From NCBI GenBank assembly GCA_027422505.1, contig JAPQWV010000001.1, forward strand, positions 8,742,001 to 8,806,000: 64,000 nt of DNA, given 5' to 3'. Numbering within the stretch: position 1 is the stretch's first letter; each line of letters opens with the position of its first letter. This DNA is from Craterostigma plantagineum (lineage: Eukaryota > Streptophyta > Magnoliopsida > Lamiales > Linderniaceae). The notes beneath the pieces were generated by a model. That model was not told the DNA's origin. It saw only the letters and a program-made list of their open reading frames with translations, and searched no databases. This document shows positions 1-10,573 of this stretch, one piece after another. Both the position numbers and the translations under genes were made by a program.

Positions 1-120
1 AATGTTGGATCACCTGAAACAAACACCCCCTTAAAATGATGTTTTTATATCAATGGTTGGAAACGAAATCAAAGATGTGGATCTTATTATTGCCGTAGAG
101 TCAGAAATGTTTCATTTTTT

Positions 121-138
121 ATGATTCTCTATTCTTCT
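121..138. repeat. Target-site duplication of LINE-A, left copy
   Basis: The 18-bp word ATGATTCTCTATTCTTCT occurs here and again at 8184-8201. The left copy is followed directly by a T-run (139-144), which is the poly(A) tail of a minus-strand LINE. This fixes both ends of the element. Confidence 0.88.
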
Positions 139-149
139 TTTTTTGAGAA

Positions 150-800
150 AAAAGGGATTTTATTAAGGATAGTCCGCAGATAGCAGAGAAGCCATCTCTT
201 GAGTCGGTGGGCCTTCCCCATCGAAACGAAGGGACTTCGCGAGATAATGGGCGACATTTTACCCGAGAGTTTTACAAAACTAAACGAAATATGTGAGAAA
301 ACATAGACACATAGATATCTTCAAGTATATTCCAATGTTGCTGGATCTTGTATCTCGATCTTGGAGCTTCGATATTAATGTCAAACAATCACCTTCACCC
401 ATTGCCATTTTCGTGAAAGGGCAACCTGGAGTGCTTTCCGTGCCGCCAAAGCTTCCGCAACTTCTGGATCATAATCACCTGCAAGGAAATTTGTCCACCA
501 TCCAAGCATAACTATTATGATCTCGAGCTATGATTCCCAAAGAAGCCCCCTTTCTTGATTTGTGAAGTGGTGCATCAAAATTTATCTTAATTATATCCCT
601 GTGGGGGCAGGTCCACCTCATCTCCTTTATAGCATTCTCAGGTTTTTTATCATTAAGATATTTTCCTTCTAGCTGAACTTCCATCGCCTTCCGCATGGAT
701 ATGTCAATTGGCACCGAACATCTTCGATACATGTCTTGTTCCTCGAATACCACAGTGTCCCTAGGGTTCAGGAACCGCGAGTATGCATGAGCATCCAAGA
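150..800 (-). pseudogene. LINE-A ORF2 C-terminal RNase H domain
   Basis: Minus-strand translation gives the plant LINE RNase H (RVT_3-like) pattern: W-T-C-P then I-K-I-N-F-D-A, followed by G-A-S-L-G-I-I-A-R-D at about 600-540. In other frames it continues with A-E-A-L-A-A-R-K-A-L (about 450) and V-A-H-Y-L-A-K-S-L near the 3' end. Frame changes are needed, so it is a pseudogene. This domain removes RNA from the RNA/DNA hybrid during target-primed reverse transcription. A fragment of the same domain lies in the opposite orientation at 3546-3865. Confidence 0.75.
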
Positions 801-1350
801 CACATGGACCGACTTCATCCAGTTAAAAACCGAGCCATACCAAAGCTTGATCAGTGCATAAGGGACCCCGAGCTTTTCCAGAAACGCTTTGATTCAGGGC
901 ATGAAATGAACGTATGTTGTATAGATTCTGAGTCTATCTTGCACATTTTACAATTGGGTTAGCGAGACAGCCTCAATGCGCGAATCGTTCCGCTGTTGGT
1001 AGAGTGCCACTAGCCAATCGCCATGCAAAACCCTTAACCCGTGGGACGACATCCGCCTTCCAAATGAAATCTGATTTTGGCTAGCCTGTACTTGATGCAG
1101 TGCTCAGATCACGGCTAAAGTAAATGCAATCCAATATGCTGACTTAACCGAGAAGTTTCCATTCCTAGAGAAATGCCATATGAGCTTATCTGGCTGATTA
1201 GTAAGACTTAGCGGACATCCCAAGATAACCTCAGCATCAATTGGGGGGCAAATATTGCGGACAAGAGAGATGTTCCAAGGGCCCCTTGGAGATATCCGCA
1301 GCTCACTAACTCGAAGTCCACGGTTTCCTTCATGAAGAGGAGTAAATAAC
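801..1350 (-). pseudogene. LINE-A ORF2 zf-RVT-like region, part 1
   Basis: The clearest piece is 1104-1352, with D-K-L-I-W-H-F-S-R-N-G-N-F-S-V-K-S-A-Y-W. This is the conserved segment before the zinc-binding region of plant L1 ORF2 proteins. The reading is broken by stops downstream. The upstream part of the same protein segment lies beyond the MITE at 2090-2290. Confidence 0.65.
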
Positions 1351-1358
1351 ATCCTACT

Positions 1359-2081
1359 CAGTGTTTAAAAAAGCGTAATCTCGCGCGAGTAGAGGCGCGA
1401 TTTTGCGTAATTTTTCTCAAAACGCTTTGACGCGTAAGGGAAAAGCGTAAATGTCTGGCCTAAATGTCTAGCACTGTGTGACTAGAGTATTAGGTGGCAA
1501 CCCACTTTTTATGATATATAAGACGTGTTGTAATGTATTTTATTTAGTTTTTCAATTTTTTCTAACTTTTTAATTACTTCCCACCAAAAACATAAAAAAC
1601 AATTATTTAATGTAATCCATGTGATAAAAACAAATAAATTTATCTAATTATTCTTTGTTTAACTGCGATCAAAATGACATGCATATCTTATATTTTTCGA
1701 TATCTATCAGAATTATTTTCTAAATACTACATTTTTTAAATCTAGGTTCCCTAAAATTTATTAGTTATTTTTTTCAATATTTCTTATGCTGGGCCGATGA
1801 GAATGAATTGGATTTAAAAGTACATGAATTGTTTGTTAATATATTTTATGTATCTTTTTATTGTTTCCGATATTTACTATTAGATTTACATATCTTATTG
1901 CACCAATTTTATATAAAGCTTACTGAATAATGTGCTTTTTGATTAATAATTTGTTATAAATTATGTTTCTTAGTAATAATTGGCTTGTCCGAAAAACTTA
2001 GGCAATACGATACGCTATTTACTCTACGCGCTATCTGAACTGAAACGCGACGCGTTACGCTATACGCATTTTAAAACACTG
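1359..2081. mobile_element. Non-autonomous hAT-type MITE inserted in LINE-A
   Basis: A 723-bp element starting CAGTGTTTAAAAAAGCGTA and ending in the inverted match TACGCATTTTAAAACACTG. It is flanked on both sides by the 8-bp duplication ATCCTACT (1351-1358 and 2082-2089). Terminal CAGTG plus an 8-bp duplication is typical of the hAT superfamily. The subterminal regions are rich in GCG/CGC steps and the centre is AT-rich. I see no coding sequence. Removing the element and one duplication copy rejoins the LINE-A reading. Confidence 0.9.
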
Positions 2082-2089
2082 ATCCTACT

Positions 2090-3545
2090 CGAGTCTCGTG
2101 GTAGCCACGGATCGCTCCACACCCTAACTGAATTTCCTGATCCAATTTGCCACCTTACTCCCGCTTTAATAATCTCCAAGGATGAATGGATACTTCGCCA
2201 AGTTAAAGAAGGTCCCGAACCTAGAGATGCGGATACGATATCTGTCTCTGGGAATACTTGGCTTTAAACACCCGTGATAACAAACTATTTGGTACTGTCA
2301 AAATTCTCCACACTTGCTTCGCCAGGAGGATGAATTGAAAAGTTTTATGTTCCTCAAACCCATCCCTCCTATTGATTTAGGCTCGCATAACCTCTTCCAG
2401 TCCACCCAGTGCTTCTTCGACTTTTTCGATGCACTCCACCAGTAATGTGACATTAACCGCTGGATATCCTTTACAAGAAATCGTGGTAATGCAAAACAGC
2501 TCATATCGTAAGTTGGGATAGCTTGGAGAACCTTTAATCTAAACCCCTTCCCTTGGGACAACATCCTCTCTGACCAACCTCGTACTCGCTTCCATATCCT
2601 GTCTCGAATAAAAGCAAAAATCTCCCTCTTGGATCGTCCAATAACCGATGGTAGTCCCAAATACATGCCATGCAGATCCACCGAGATGCCAAGAATAGAG
2701 CATAAATGTGCCTAGGCTGCCGCATCGACGTTTGGTGAGAAAACTGGAGTTTAATGTATTGATCTCCTGCCCGAAGCACGTCCGAACACCTACAAGATTC
2801 GCTGAACCACCTCAATTTCACCGATATTTTCCTTCGCAAAAATGAGCGTATCATCGGCGAAGAATAAATGGGAAATGATCGGGGCACCTCGACACACCAA
2901 CATGCCGGATAATTCACGAGCTAAAGTAGCATCCTGTAACAAGCAACTAAATACCTCTGCACAGAAAAGGAATAAGTACGGGGACAAACGATCTCCTTGT
3001 CGGAGACCTCTTTGAGGAGTGACATGGCCCAAACAACGTCCACTAAGAATGAAAGAATAATCAAGAGAGACACAACGCATGTATTGATTACTACCTCAGA
3101 ATGAAACCCTAACTTACTTATGACCCGCTTGAGGAGAGTCCACTCCACCCTGTTGTATGCCTTGCTCGTGTCCAATTTAAGGGAAAGTAGTCCCTCTCGC
3201 CCCCTCTGTTTCTACCTCATAGCATGGTTAGTCTCAAACGCTATTTGAATATTATTAGTAATTAGCCTATTTGGAATAAAAGCGGACTGGGACTGGGAGA
3301 TAAGAGAGTCCATAACGGTTCATGCGATTTGTAAGGCATTTAGATGCAATTCTATACAAGACATTACATAACTAATTGGTCGAAACTGGCTAAGCGACTC
3401 AGGTGTAGAGCTTTTTGGGATTAAGACAATATGAGTGCTATGTAGCTCAGGAGCAGAGGTTCCAGAGTTAAGAATTCAAGAATATACTCATTTGCTTTTT
3501 CTCCTACAATATCCCAGTACCTTTTATAAAAAATTGGTGGAAATC
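2090..3545 (-). pseudogene. LINE-A ORF2 reverse transcriptase
   Basis: Minus-strand translation enters the RT domain at about 3545 with G-P-D-G-F-P-P-I-F-Y. It continues with D-T-S-K-A-Y-N-R-V-E-W (about 3175), G-L-R-Q-G-D-R-L-S-P-Y-L-F-L (about 3010) and the catalytic box F-F-A-D-D-T-L (about 2860). It then runs into the thumb region, for example G-L-P-S-V-I-G-R-S-K-R at about 2660. The two catalytic aspartates survive but the frame changes at least twice, so no active enzyme could be made. The upstream endonuclease lies beyond the insertion block at 3546-5700. Confidence 0.82.
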
Positions 3546-3865
3546 CATCTGGCCTGGGGACTTATGTGGGTAAGATCGTGATTGAAGGAGATTGCGCTAA
3601 CATTATTACGAAACTCAATCAGCGTATCACAGACTCCCCTACAACAGGGAGCATACTCGAGGATTGTTTGAGATTCGCTCGAGAATTGATAGTCTATCGT
3701 TTAACCGTGTTCGGCGTAATTGTAATGGTGTTGCTCATTTTCTTGCCAAAAACCTTGGTGTTAATGGCGAGGGATGTTCCCCACCATCCCAAGAAATGGC
3801 CGATCTGCTATCTTCAAACATTCGTCTATAATGAAATATAACCATCTTTATTTCCAAAAAAAAAG
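3546..3865 (+). pseudogene. LINE 3' fragment (RNase H end) in opposite orientation
   Basis: Plus-strand translation gives V-I-E-G-D-C-A-N-I-I-T-K-L-N-Q, then after a frame change N-C-N-G-V-A-H-F-L-A-K-N-L-G and Q-E-M-A-D-L-L-S-S-N-I-R-L. This is the C-terminal end of a plant LINE RNase H. An A-run at about 3856-3864 fits a poly(A) tail. It is related to the 3' end of LINE-A but is a separate, head-to-head fragment, and it sits between the LINE-A RT and the truncated Copia. Confidence 0.65.
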
Positions 3866-5457
3866 CATCCGATGTCCAATTATGTTTCTTACAAAATGCT
3901 TTCTCCTAGTTCTTCATACTTCACTTCTCGACTTTCGTTTGTGGAAATACCAAAAAGTGTACAGAAAGCTTTACGAGTTCCAGAGTGGAGAAAGGCCATC
4001 GAAGAGGAGATAGGTGCTCTTGAGAAAAATCAAACATGGGAAGTAACAACTCTACCAGAAGTCTTTACCATCAAGTACAATTCTAATGGGTCTCTAGAAC
4101 GTTAAAAGCTCGGTTAGTGGCGAAAGGATTCACTCAAACCTACGGCATCGATTATCTTGAAACTTTTGCTCCAGTGGCAAAATTAAATACAATCAGGGTT
4201 CTTCTCTCAATGGCCGTAAACATCAATTGGCCACTGCAAAAACTTGATGTGAAGAATGTGTTCCTAAACGGAGATCTAGAATAAGAGGTGTACATAGATT
4301 GTCCCCCAGGATTTGAGGAAAAATTCAAATCAGGCGTGTGCAAGCTAAAAAATCATTGTATGGCCTGAAGCAATCTCCTAGGGCTTGGTTTGTGAAATTT
4401 ACTAGGGCTGTAAAAGATCAAGATTACAAGCAAGCTCAAAGTGATCACACCATGTTTATTAAGCACTCCAAAGGCGGGAAGATATCCGTACTTATTGTAT
4501 ACGTGGATGACATCATTCTTACCGGAGATGACTTGCTGGAGATGGAGCGGTTGAAGAAAAAGCCTTGCAACCAGCTTTGAAATCAAAGATTTAGGAAAAC
4601 TACGGTATTTCCTCGGCATGGAAGTTACTCGATCGAAGAAAGGACTAGTTGTAACACAGCAGAAGTATGTATTGGATCTTCTTAAAGAAACCGAAATGAT
4701 TGGATGTCGACCTGCAGACACCCCAATGGATCCGAGTCAGAAGCTAGCCAATGTGAAAGGAGGCAAATCTGTGGATACTATTCGATATCAGAAGCTAGTT
4801 GGTAAGCTGATCTACTTGGCTCATACTCGCCCTGACATAGCTTTTTCAGTAAGTGTTGTGAGCCAGTTCATGCACTCCCCATACGAGCAACACCTTGATG
4901 CTGTATATCGAATTTTGAGGTAGTTAAAGGGTCGTCCTGGACAAGGATTATTCTTCAAAAAGGGAGATCAAAACACCATGAAGTTTACACAGATGCTGAT
5001 TGGGCAGGATCTATGTCGGATAGACGATCAACTTCAGGTTATTTTACCTTTGTATGGGGAAATTTTAGTTACTTGGAGAAGTAAGAAACAAAGTGTTGTG
5101 GCTCGATGTAGCGCGGAGGCAGAATTTAGAGCTATGGCTCTTGGTTTATACGAGATATTATGGCTGAAGAGAGTTTTAGATGTCCTGAAAGCGCCTATTG
5201 AGATTCCGATGAAGCTGTACTGTGATATCAAAGTATCAATCAGCATAGCTCATAATCCTGTTCAGCATGATCGAACAAAACACATTGAGATTGACCGACA
5301 TTTCATTAAGGAAAAACTTGAAGGTGGAGCTATCTGCATCCCTTTTGTTCCATCATCTCAACAGATAGCTGACATTCTCACCAAAGGACTATCCAAATCA
5401 ACCGTCGAATTTCTTACAAGCAAGTTGGGCATGACGAACATTTACGCACCAACTTGA
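3866..5457 (+). pseudogene. Copia-1 pol remnant: reverse transcriptase and RNase H
   Basis: A 5'-truncated Ty1/copia polyprotein. Recognisable in order: E-W-R-K-A-I-E-E-E-I-G-A-L-E-K-N-Q-T-W (about 3985), R-L-V-A-K-G-F-T-Q (about 4115), [14 protein letters not shown] (about 4240), L-Y-G-L-K-Q-S-P-R-A-W, and the catalytic Y-V-D-D-I-I-L (about 4500). RNase H follows, with A-R-C-S-A-E-A-E-F-R-A-M-A (about 5100), and D-I-L-T-K-G-L at the C-terminal end. Several in-frame stops and frameshifts, for example the stop after G-D-L-E, make it a pseudogene. Gag, protease, integrase and the 5' LTR are absent. Confidence 0.85.
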
Positions 5458-5461
5458 GGGG

Positions 5462-5700
5462 GGTTTGAAGATATCGTTCCTCTAATCAAGGATGATTTCC
5501 TCTAATCAAGGGATGATTTGGATAAAGATGTGATTTCTATAATCAAGGAGTTATCATAGAGAATATTTACTTAATATATTATCTTTAGAAACTCTATAAA
5601 TACCTATGCCATATTTGTACTTCTATACTTTCAGAATAAAATAAGACTACTCCTTTTTCCATACCTTCTTTTTCTTCAGGTCGATTCCTAATTGTTGTTC
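5462..5700 (+). repeat. Copia-1 3' LTR
   Basis: It begins right after a polypurine tract (GAGGGGGG, about 5454-5461), downstream of the pol stop. It contains a 20-bp tandem duplication around CCTCTAATCAAGGATGATTT and a TATA-like CTATAAATACC near 5593. The right boundary is uncertain (about 5690-5710), where LINE-A endonuclease sequence resumes. No matching 5' LTR is present. Confidence 0.6.
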
Positions 5701-5704
5701 TGGT

Positions 5705-6360
5705 GGTATTCGGGTTGAGTTGGATCGGCAATGCATAATGATCTACGCAGACCGTCGAAAAATGTCCTACCCAAGTATTCGGAAATATTTTGAACCACTC
5801 TTTAGTAGCGCAGGCCCGATCTAAACGCTCTTTTATAGTGTATGGGGCTACAACTTTGTTCGACTAAGTGAAACGGTCCCCATGAAAACCCAAATCCACC
5901 AGCCCCGCGTTCAATAGAGCGCCTCGAAAACTTCCATTTGTCTCGGGGGTCTCACCATACCTCCCCATTTCTCTGCATTCTCTACTATCTCATTGAAATT
6001 GCCTGCACAAATCCATTCCTTCAGCCCAATTCCACACAAATGATTTAGTAATGTCCAGCTGTGTTTTTCGCATCGCTGTGTTTGGATCTCCGTAGAACCC
6101 TATGAATCGCATATATCTTTGTTGTTGAGCCTAGAAAAACTTTAAATCAATGTGGAAGTCTGAGTAAGACAAAAGTTGTACGTCCACATCCTTCCTCCAG
6201 AACATTGCCAGTCCTCCCTTTAACCCTTTTGCATCAACTCCTAATCCGTTCATATTCATTTCCTTCTCACGTCTTCAATGGCCACATTTAGTTTCACTAA
6301 GGAAGATTATCAATGGATGGTGAGATTGGGCTAAACGCCCTAGTTGATGAATTTTAGAAG
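5705..6360 (-). pseudogene. LINE-A ORF2 endonuclease domain
   Basis: Minus-strand translation shows the AP-like endonuclease pattern of plant L1 elements: L-I-I-F-L-S-E-T-K-C, then K-G-G-L-A-M-F-W, R-F-I-G-F-Y-G-D-P, a degenerate G-N-F-N-E-I box (family G-D-F-N-E), and D-L-G-F-H-G-D-R-F-T. It ends near a D-H pair at about 5740. Stops interrupt it and the Copia-1 block separates it from the RT. This enzyme normally nicks target DNA to prime reverse transcription. Confidence 0.75.
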
Positions 6361-6362
6361 CC

Positions 6363-7767
6363 TCACCCAGGGGGCTCAATCTTGAGGACTAACAAAGTCG
6401 CGTCTTGGTTGGAGGGGAGTACAGGTGTAGATAGATGGTATTCATCCACAAGCTTTTGGACCAACAGAGGAGTGGAGTACGTAAGGGAAGACGCCTGCAT
6501 TTGGATTGAAGGGAGGCCTGAGGTTTTTGTTGAGGTTGGTTTTGTGTTGATAGATTCTTGTATCTCAGAGCTGCCAAGTGGATTAGTGCGGTTAGTATCA
6601 CAAGTTTTTGGGAGTAGATGGGTGTCAGATTGGGTTTTGAGGCTATTTGGTGGGCCGTGACAAATGGAGGGGTCTTGGGTCAAAGGTTTTTGTAGGAAAA
6701 TAGGTTTAGGTCCAAAAGGGTTCATAAGGTTTGGTTCTTTTGGGTTAATTAAGGTATCGATCTTGGTGGGAGCTGAATCTGTGGGATTTTTACTGCTTGC
6801 AACCCCCAAAATCTTTGAAGAATCAAGGGCTTGATTAGCGGGAAATAAGGACGACTGAGGAGGGGCTTGATTAGCTGAATTTGTCGGATTTTTACTCCCT
6901 AAAAATCCGCCGCTTGATGGGGCGGTAATGCGACTTTCCTTTAATTTTGATTTTTCCGATTTGGGACCGGGCATCCACCTCCATTTGCCGCACTGCCGTC
7001 TATGTCGATTTAACTACTGATGATCCTTGAGTTTTCATGCTGCTCGAATAATCTCTAGATGCTCGAAGAGACGGCCCATACGGGAATGTGCCCAGTAAGT
7101 TCTGGAAACGATCCTCATATTGAAGTTCACAAGCAACCTGTGTATGATCCAAGTGTCCGCAGATGTAGCAGAAGTTCGGCAACTTTTCATATTTAAGAGC
7201 TACTATAATTTCATCCTTCTCTGGAATAGGAGCTTCAGAACTCTTCTAAGAGGCTTTGGCGTATCAATACTGACTCGGATTCTGGCATAAGGATTGTATT
7301 GTTGCCCTTATCCATATTAACATCGATGATCGTTCCCAACTCCTCACCAATTTGTCTGAGTATAGTTTCTGCTCTTGCCCAGAAGGGTAGGTTATGCATC
7401 TGGATATTAAAAGGACATTCAACAAGGTCCATAATAATAGGTTCATCGCCTTCCTCCACTGCACTAATAAGAATAAGTTGTTTCTCGAAAGCACAAGGCG
7501 ATGCATTTAGGATCCGTCGCCGATCTAACTTGTGATAGAGGTGTATGATAAAACGTCGATCACCTAATGGGAACATATCCATTCCTTTTCCTGGGGAGAA
7601 CAATCTCATGAGTGTTTCCTTTAGAGCTGTAAAATTAAACGATTTCCTTGAGAGAATTCTCCCGATCATTGAAAAACCATGTTTTGCTCACGCATTCTGA
7701 TGCTTTCACTCGAGATTGATAGTCCTTGAAGTTCTTCTATCGTGAAATCAAAGTTGACTGCCGCCAT
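6363..7767 (-). pseudogene. LINE-A ORF1: DUF4283-like domain and CCHC knuckle
   Basis: The likely start is the ATG whose complement ends at 7767 (M-A-A-V-N-F-D-F-T-I-E-E-L). A one-base slip at about 7673 moves the reading to the next frame, which carries the DUF4283-type gag-like core (7235-7669: R-S-F-N-F-T-A-L-K-E-T-L ... M-H-N-L-P-F-W). A stop at about 7235 is followed by the CCHC knuckle C-Y-I-C-G-H-L-D-H-T-Q-V-A-C (about 7175). A long Ser/Pro/Asn-rich tail runs from 6974 to 6363. ORF1 proteins of this type bind the LINE RNA. Frameshift and stop make it non-functional. Confidence 0.8.
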
Positions 7768-8183
7768 TGGAACACAACAACTCAGGTTTTATCAGCTGAA
7801 AGACTAGTATACTCTGACCAAGAAACCTCGTGTCGTCCAAAGAACCCTACGAATAAAAGTTAAAAGACGTCGCAGATACAAATGGAACAGAAGGGATAAC
7901 AGGTTACGATTGGAAAAAACGAAATGTAAGATTATGAAAGAGTAGCAGTGAAGGCTATAGAATAATCGTAGGAGATGTAAATTATTGAGACTGGAGGAAG
8001 AGAACAAGATTAAAAAGCCATGCTAATGAACCAAAAGAGTTTTTGGCGAGATATGGACTGATCAAGCTCCATCCGGGGCGAGCCGAACATATCCCCTTTG
8101 GATCCCTGCAAGAAAGGTTAAAAAACTATGGAGAGCTCTCAAGAAAGAGAGAAGGAAAACCCTCATATAGAGAGAAAATATCC
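7768..8183 (-). other. LINE-A 5' UTR
   Basis: This stretch lies between the ORF1 start and the right target duplication. I see no recognisable protein or repeat. It is called 5' UTR only from its position inside the duplication boundaries. Confidence 0.55.
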
Positions 8184-8201
8184 ATGATTCTCTATTCTTC
8201 T
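8184..8201. repeat. Target-site duplication of LINE-A, right copy
   Basis: Exact 18-bp match to 121-138, next to the inferred 5' end of the minus-strand LINE. Confidence 0.88.
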
Positions 8202-8695
8202 GAGTTTTTCTTAGCGTCGTTAGTAGAGCTTAAAAATGTGATAGGTCATTTAAAGGTGGTACTGTTTACACCACTTGTGGAGTTGTGGGCATGAAATAGG
8301 GCGTTTTATTAAAATAATGTAATTTAAATCACATTAATAAAATAGGATTATTCCGCTCAAAATTAATAAAACAGGGGAAATCACGCTTATTGAATGCGTC
8401 GTCGCGGCTATTAGCCGCGATGATCGGTTGGCCCGAAAAACGGGCCTCTTTTTTCAGAAAACGTGTTGGGCCCATCTTTTGGCCCAAAATCAACTACCAT
8501 CGGGCCCATTAGTGGCCATGATGCGTTTGACGTAGCCCGCACAACGATTTGACGTCCCATTACGCGTTTGTCTCCAATAATTCTTCATCGTCGCAGCCAT
8601 TAGATACGACGTCGCGGCCATTACATGCGACGAGTTTGGGTATTGAAGCACCGATTTTAGTGTTATAAATTCATAAAATTTCGTAGATATTCAGT

Positions 8696-9150
8696 ATGGT
8701 GTCCAGAAAAATTCATATAGTTGTCTATTATGGTGGTGAAATCATACACGAATCAAACACTATTTGATATAGTCTTTAACCTATCGGTTACTGCGCCGAC
8801 TTATTCGTTTCCTGACATTACATCAGTTACTGAAGAGTTGACAAATATTACGTTCGACGCCCCTCACGAAGATATACACGAATCAAACACCATTTGATAT
8901 AGTCTTTAACCTATCGGTTACTGCGCCGACTTATTCGTTTCCTGACATTACATCAGTTACTGAAGAGTTGACAAATATTACCTTCGAGTAGCCGTTGCGT
9001 TCCTACTAGTTCGACGGTGGCGCAAGCTGAGATCATTCAAGACGTCGTGCAAGATAGTGACGTCAGCGACTCTGAAGCTGATGACGAGGGTGGGGCACTA
9101 GACGATCTTCCAAAATTCAATAAGGTAACGAAAAAGAATCAATCAAGCTA
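8696..9150 (+). pseudogene. MULE transposase N-terminal relic
   Basis: An ATG at 8696 opens M-V-S-R-K-I-H-I-V-V-Y-Y-G-G-E-I-I before a stop after 23 codons. The I-V-V-x-Y-G-G pattern is common at the start of plant Mutator-like transposases. Shifted frames continue with F-D-I-V-F-N-L-S-V-T-A-P-T-Y and later an acidic stretch (D-S-E-A-D-D-E-G-G-A). No catalytic core is present. Part of the reading is duplicated in tandem (8744-8987). Confidence 0.5.
8744..8987 (+). repeat. Tandem duplication, period 130 bp
   Basis: Segment 8744-8857 (starting ATACACGAATCAAACAC) is repeated at 8874-8987 with almost no differences. The 16-bp linker after copy 1 is not repeated. The near identity suggests a recent event inside the older MULE relic. 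Confidence 0.88.
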
Positions 9151-9743
9151 GAAACCCTAATTTCAAAATTAGGTTTCGAAATTAGAAAAATTCCTAAATC
9201 GAATCAATTATCCAAATTAACGTATTATATCAATCTATTAAGCAACCCACAATATCTATAGCACATATTATACCAAAAATACAAGTTTAAACTCAAGGAT
9301 TCGACGAAATTTAACGAAAATATCAAAATCAAGATTTAAACAAATTATGAGTTTCATACCCAAACGAAGCTTAATTGACGAAGACGAGGAAGAAGGATCG
9401 TGTCACGGTGGTTCGCGGTGGTGTTCGCCGGTGGTGGGTGGCCGGAATCGACGAGGAGGAGGCGAGGAGAAGTGGGGAGGAGGAAGAAGTCGACGCGGGT
9501 TTATTAAACCCGTCGTCGCGCTCATTAGCAGCGACACCCGGTTTATTTGGCCAACACTCGGCCCAGTCAATTTTTTTAAAATCAGGCCCGCTTTAAGCCC
9601 GTTCCGCTTGGTACCACATCATCAGCCGCGACGTCGCATTTAATGAATGGATTTGCCCTATTTTATTAATTTCGTTAGCGATAATCTTATTTTATTAATT
9701 TCTATTTAAATTGAATTATTTTATTAAAAAAACCGTAAAATAG

Positions 9744-10261
9744 CATTTGGCAGTTTCGTTTTTAATTAAATTGATTATTTTCTTGTATAGCCTAAAATAG
9801 TCTTTTGGAAATGATATTAGTTTGTAACGACAATATTGTACCATAATAAAGGAAATTAGAGTGACGACAAAGAGGACGCCATGTTGCGACGGATCCGGCC
9901 GCCACCGTCCTCACCGCCTGATCTTGCCTCGCCTCGCTCCCGGCTAGATCTGGCCGCCGCTGCCCGCACCGCCTGGTCCGACCGCCACCGCCTTGCTCCC
10001 AGCTAGATCCGGCCACCACCGCCCTCACAGCCTGATCCTGCCGCCGCCGCCGCCGTCGCCACCATCCCTTCGACACCTGCATAGCAATCTAGCATAAAGG
10101 TAATAAGAAGTGATGGAATGGAAATAATAATGGGGAAAGTAAGAGAGATAGGGAAAGTAGAAGAATGGTGAATGGGGAAATGTAACGTTTCTTGGGGTTA
10201 TAAACTAATAAAATATTAAATTAATTTCAATTAGTAGAATTTTAAATCTGTTTGAAAATAT
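9744..10261. other. Intergenic/TE-derived stretch with GC-rich imperfect repeats
   Basis: No gene seen. 9880-10080 is CG-rich and holds two or three imperfect copies of a block built on CCGCC, CTCGCTCCC and CTAGATC. Open frames here are by-products of low complexity. The rest is AT-rich without recognisable features. Confidence 0.5.
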
Positions 10262-10571
10262 AAATTACCGCCAAATCAATTTTGCGACAGAACCTCCGTC
10301 GCAAAAATTTCCGACGGGCATGCCGTCACAAAAGTGCGACGGATTTTCCGACGCCAACGTTTCCGACGGCTGGACCGTCACAAATATGTGCGACTGGTTT
10401 TCCGTTGCAAATTTGCGATGGTTTGTTGGTCCGAATGTTAGCTATGGATTTGCGACGAAAATTCCGTCGCAAACATTAGCGACGGTTCCTCCGTCACAAA
10501 GATCCGTTGCTAAATTTGCAACGGAATTTTGGTAGCGCTTTCCGTCACTATTTGAACTTATTTTTGTAGTG
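10262..10571. mobile_element. Right end of a CACTA (En/Spm) transposon
   Basis: It ends in TTTTTGTAGTG, the complement of the CACTACAAAAA terminus of plant CACTA elements. The 300 bp before it are packed with direct and inverted GCGACGG/CCGTCGC words (at least 12), typical of CACTA subterminal repeats. The next bases, TTA, would be a 3-bp target duplication. The matching left end is not in view upstream, so it is truncated or rearranged. It abuts the MYB exon at 10574. Confidence 0.78.
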
Positions 10572-10573
10572 TT

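Larger units (their letters stand above)
139..8183 (-). mobile_element. LINE-A, full-length L1-type non-LTR retrotransposon with nested insertions
   Basis: A minus-strand LINE bounded by an 18-bp target duplication. In its own direction it has a 5' UTR (about 8183-7768), ORF1 with a DUF4283-like domain and CCHC knuckle, then ORF2 with endonuclease, reverse transcriptase, zf-RVT-like region and RNase H, and a poly(A) tail (T-run 139-144). A hAT MITE (1359-2081) and a LINE-fragment/Copia block (about 3546-5700) interrupt it. Without these it would be about 5.2 kb, within the usual size of plant L1 elements. All ORFs carry stops or frameshifts, so it is inactive. The 5' end at 8183 is set by the duplication rather than by sequence recognition. 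Confidence 0.88.
8293..9743. mobile_element. MULE-like transposon with long terminal inverted repeats
   Basis: The left arm (8293-8407) and the inverted right arm (about 9626-9743) match over about 105 bp with scattered differences. Shared blocks include AATTTAAAT, ATTAATAAAATA and AATGCG. Long imperfect inverted ends and a Mutator-type transposase N-terminal relic inside suggest a deletion derivative of a MULE. I could not find a convincing 9-bp target duplication. A second, degraded copy of the right end seems to follow at about 9763-9812, so the true right border is uncertain. Confidence 0.62.

Noticed and set aside
9347..9643. Arg/Gly-rich ORFs in the MULE-like element
   Set aside because: Low-complexity GC-rich DNA near the inverted repeat, two overlapping frames equally open, no domain.
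10282..10535. ORFs across the CACTA subterminal region
   Set aside because: Generated by GCGACGG/CCGTCGC repeats.
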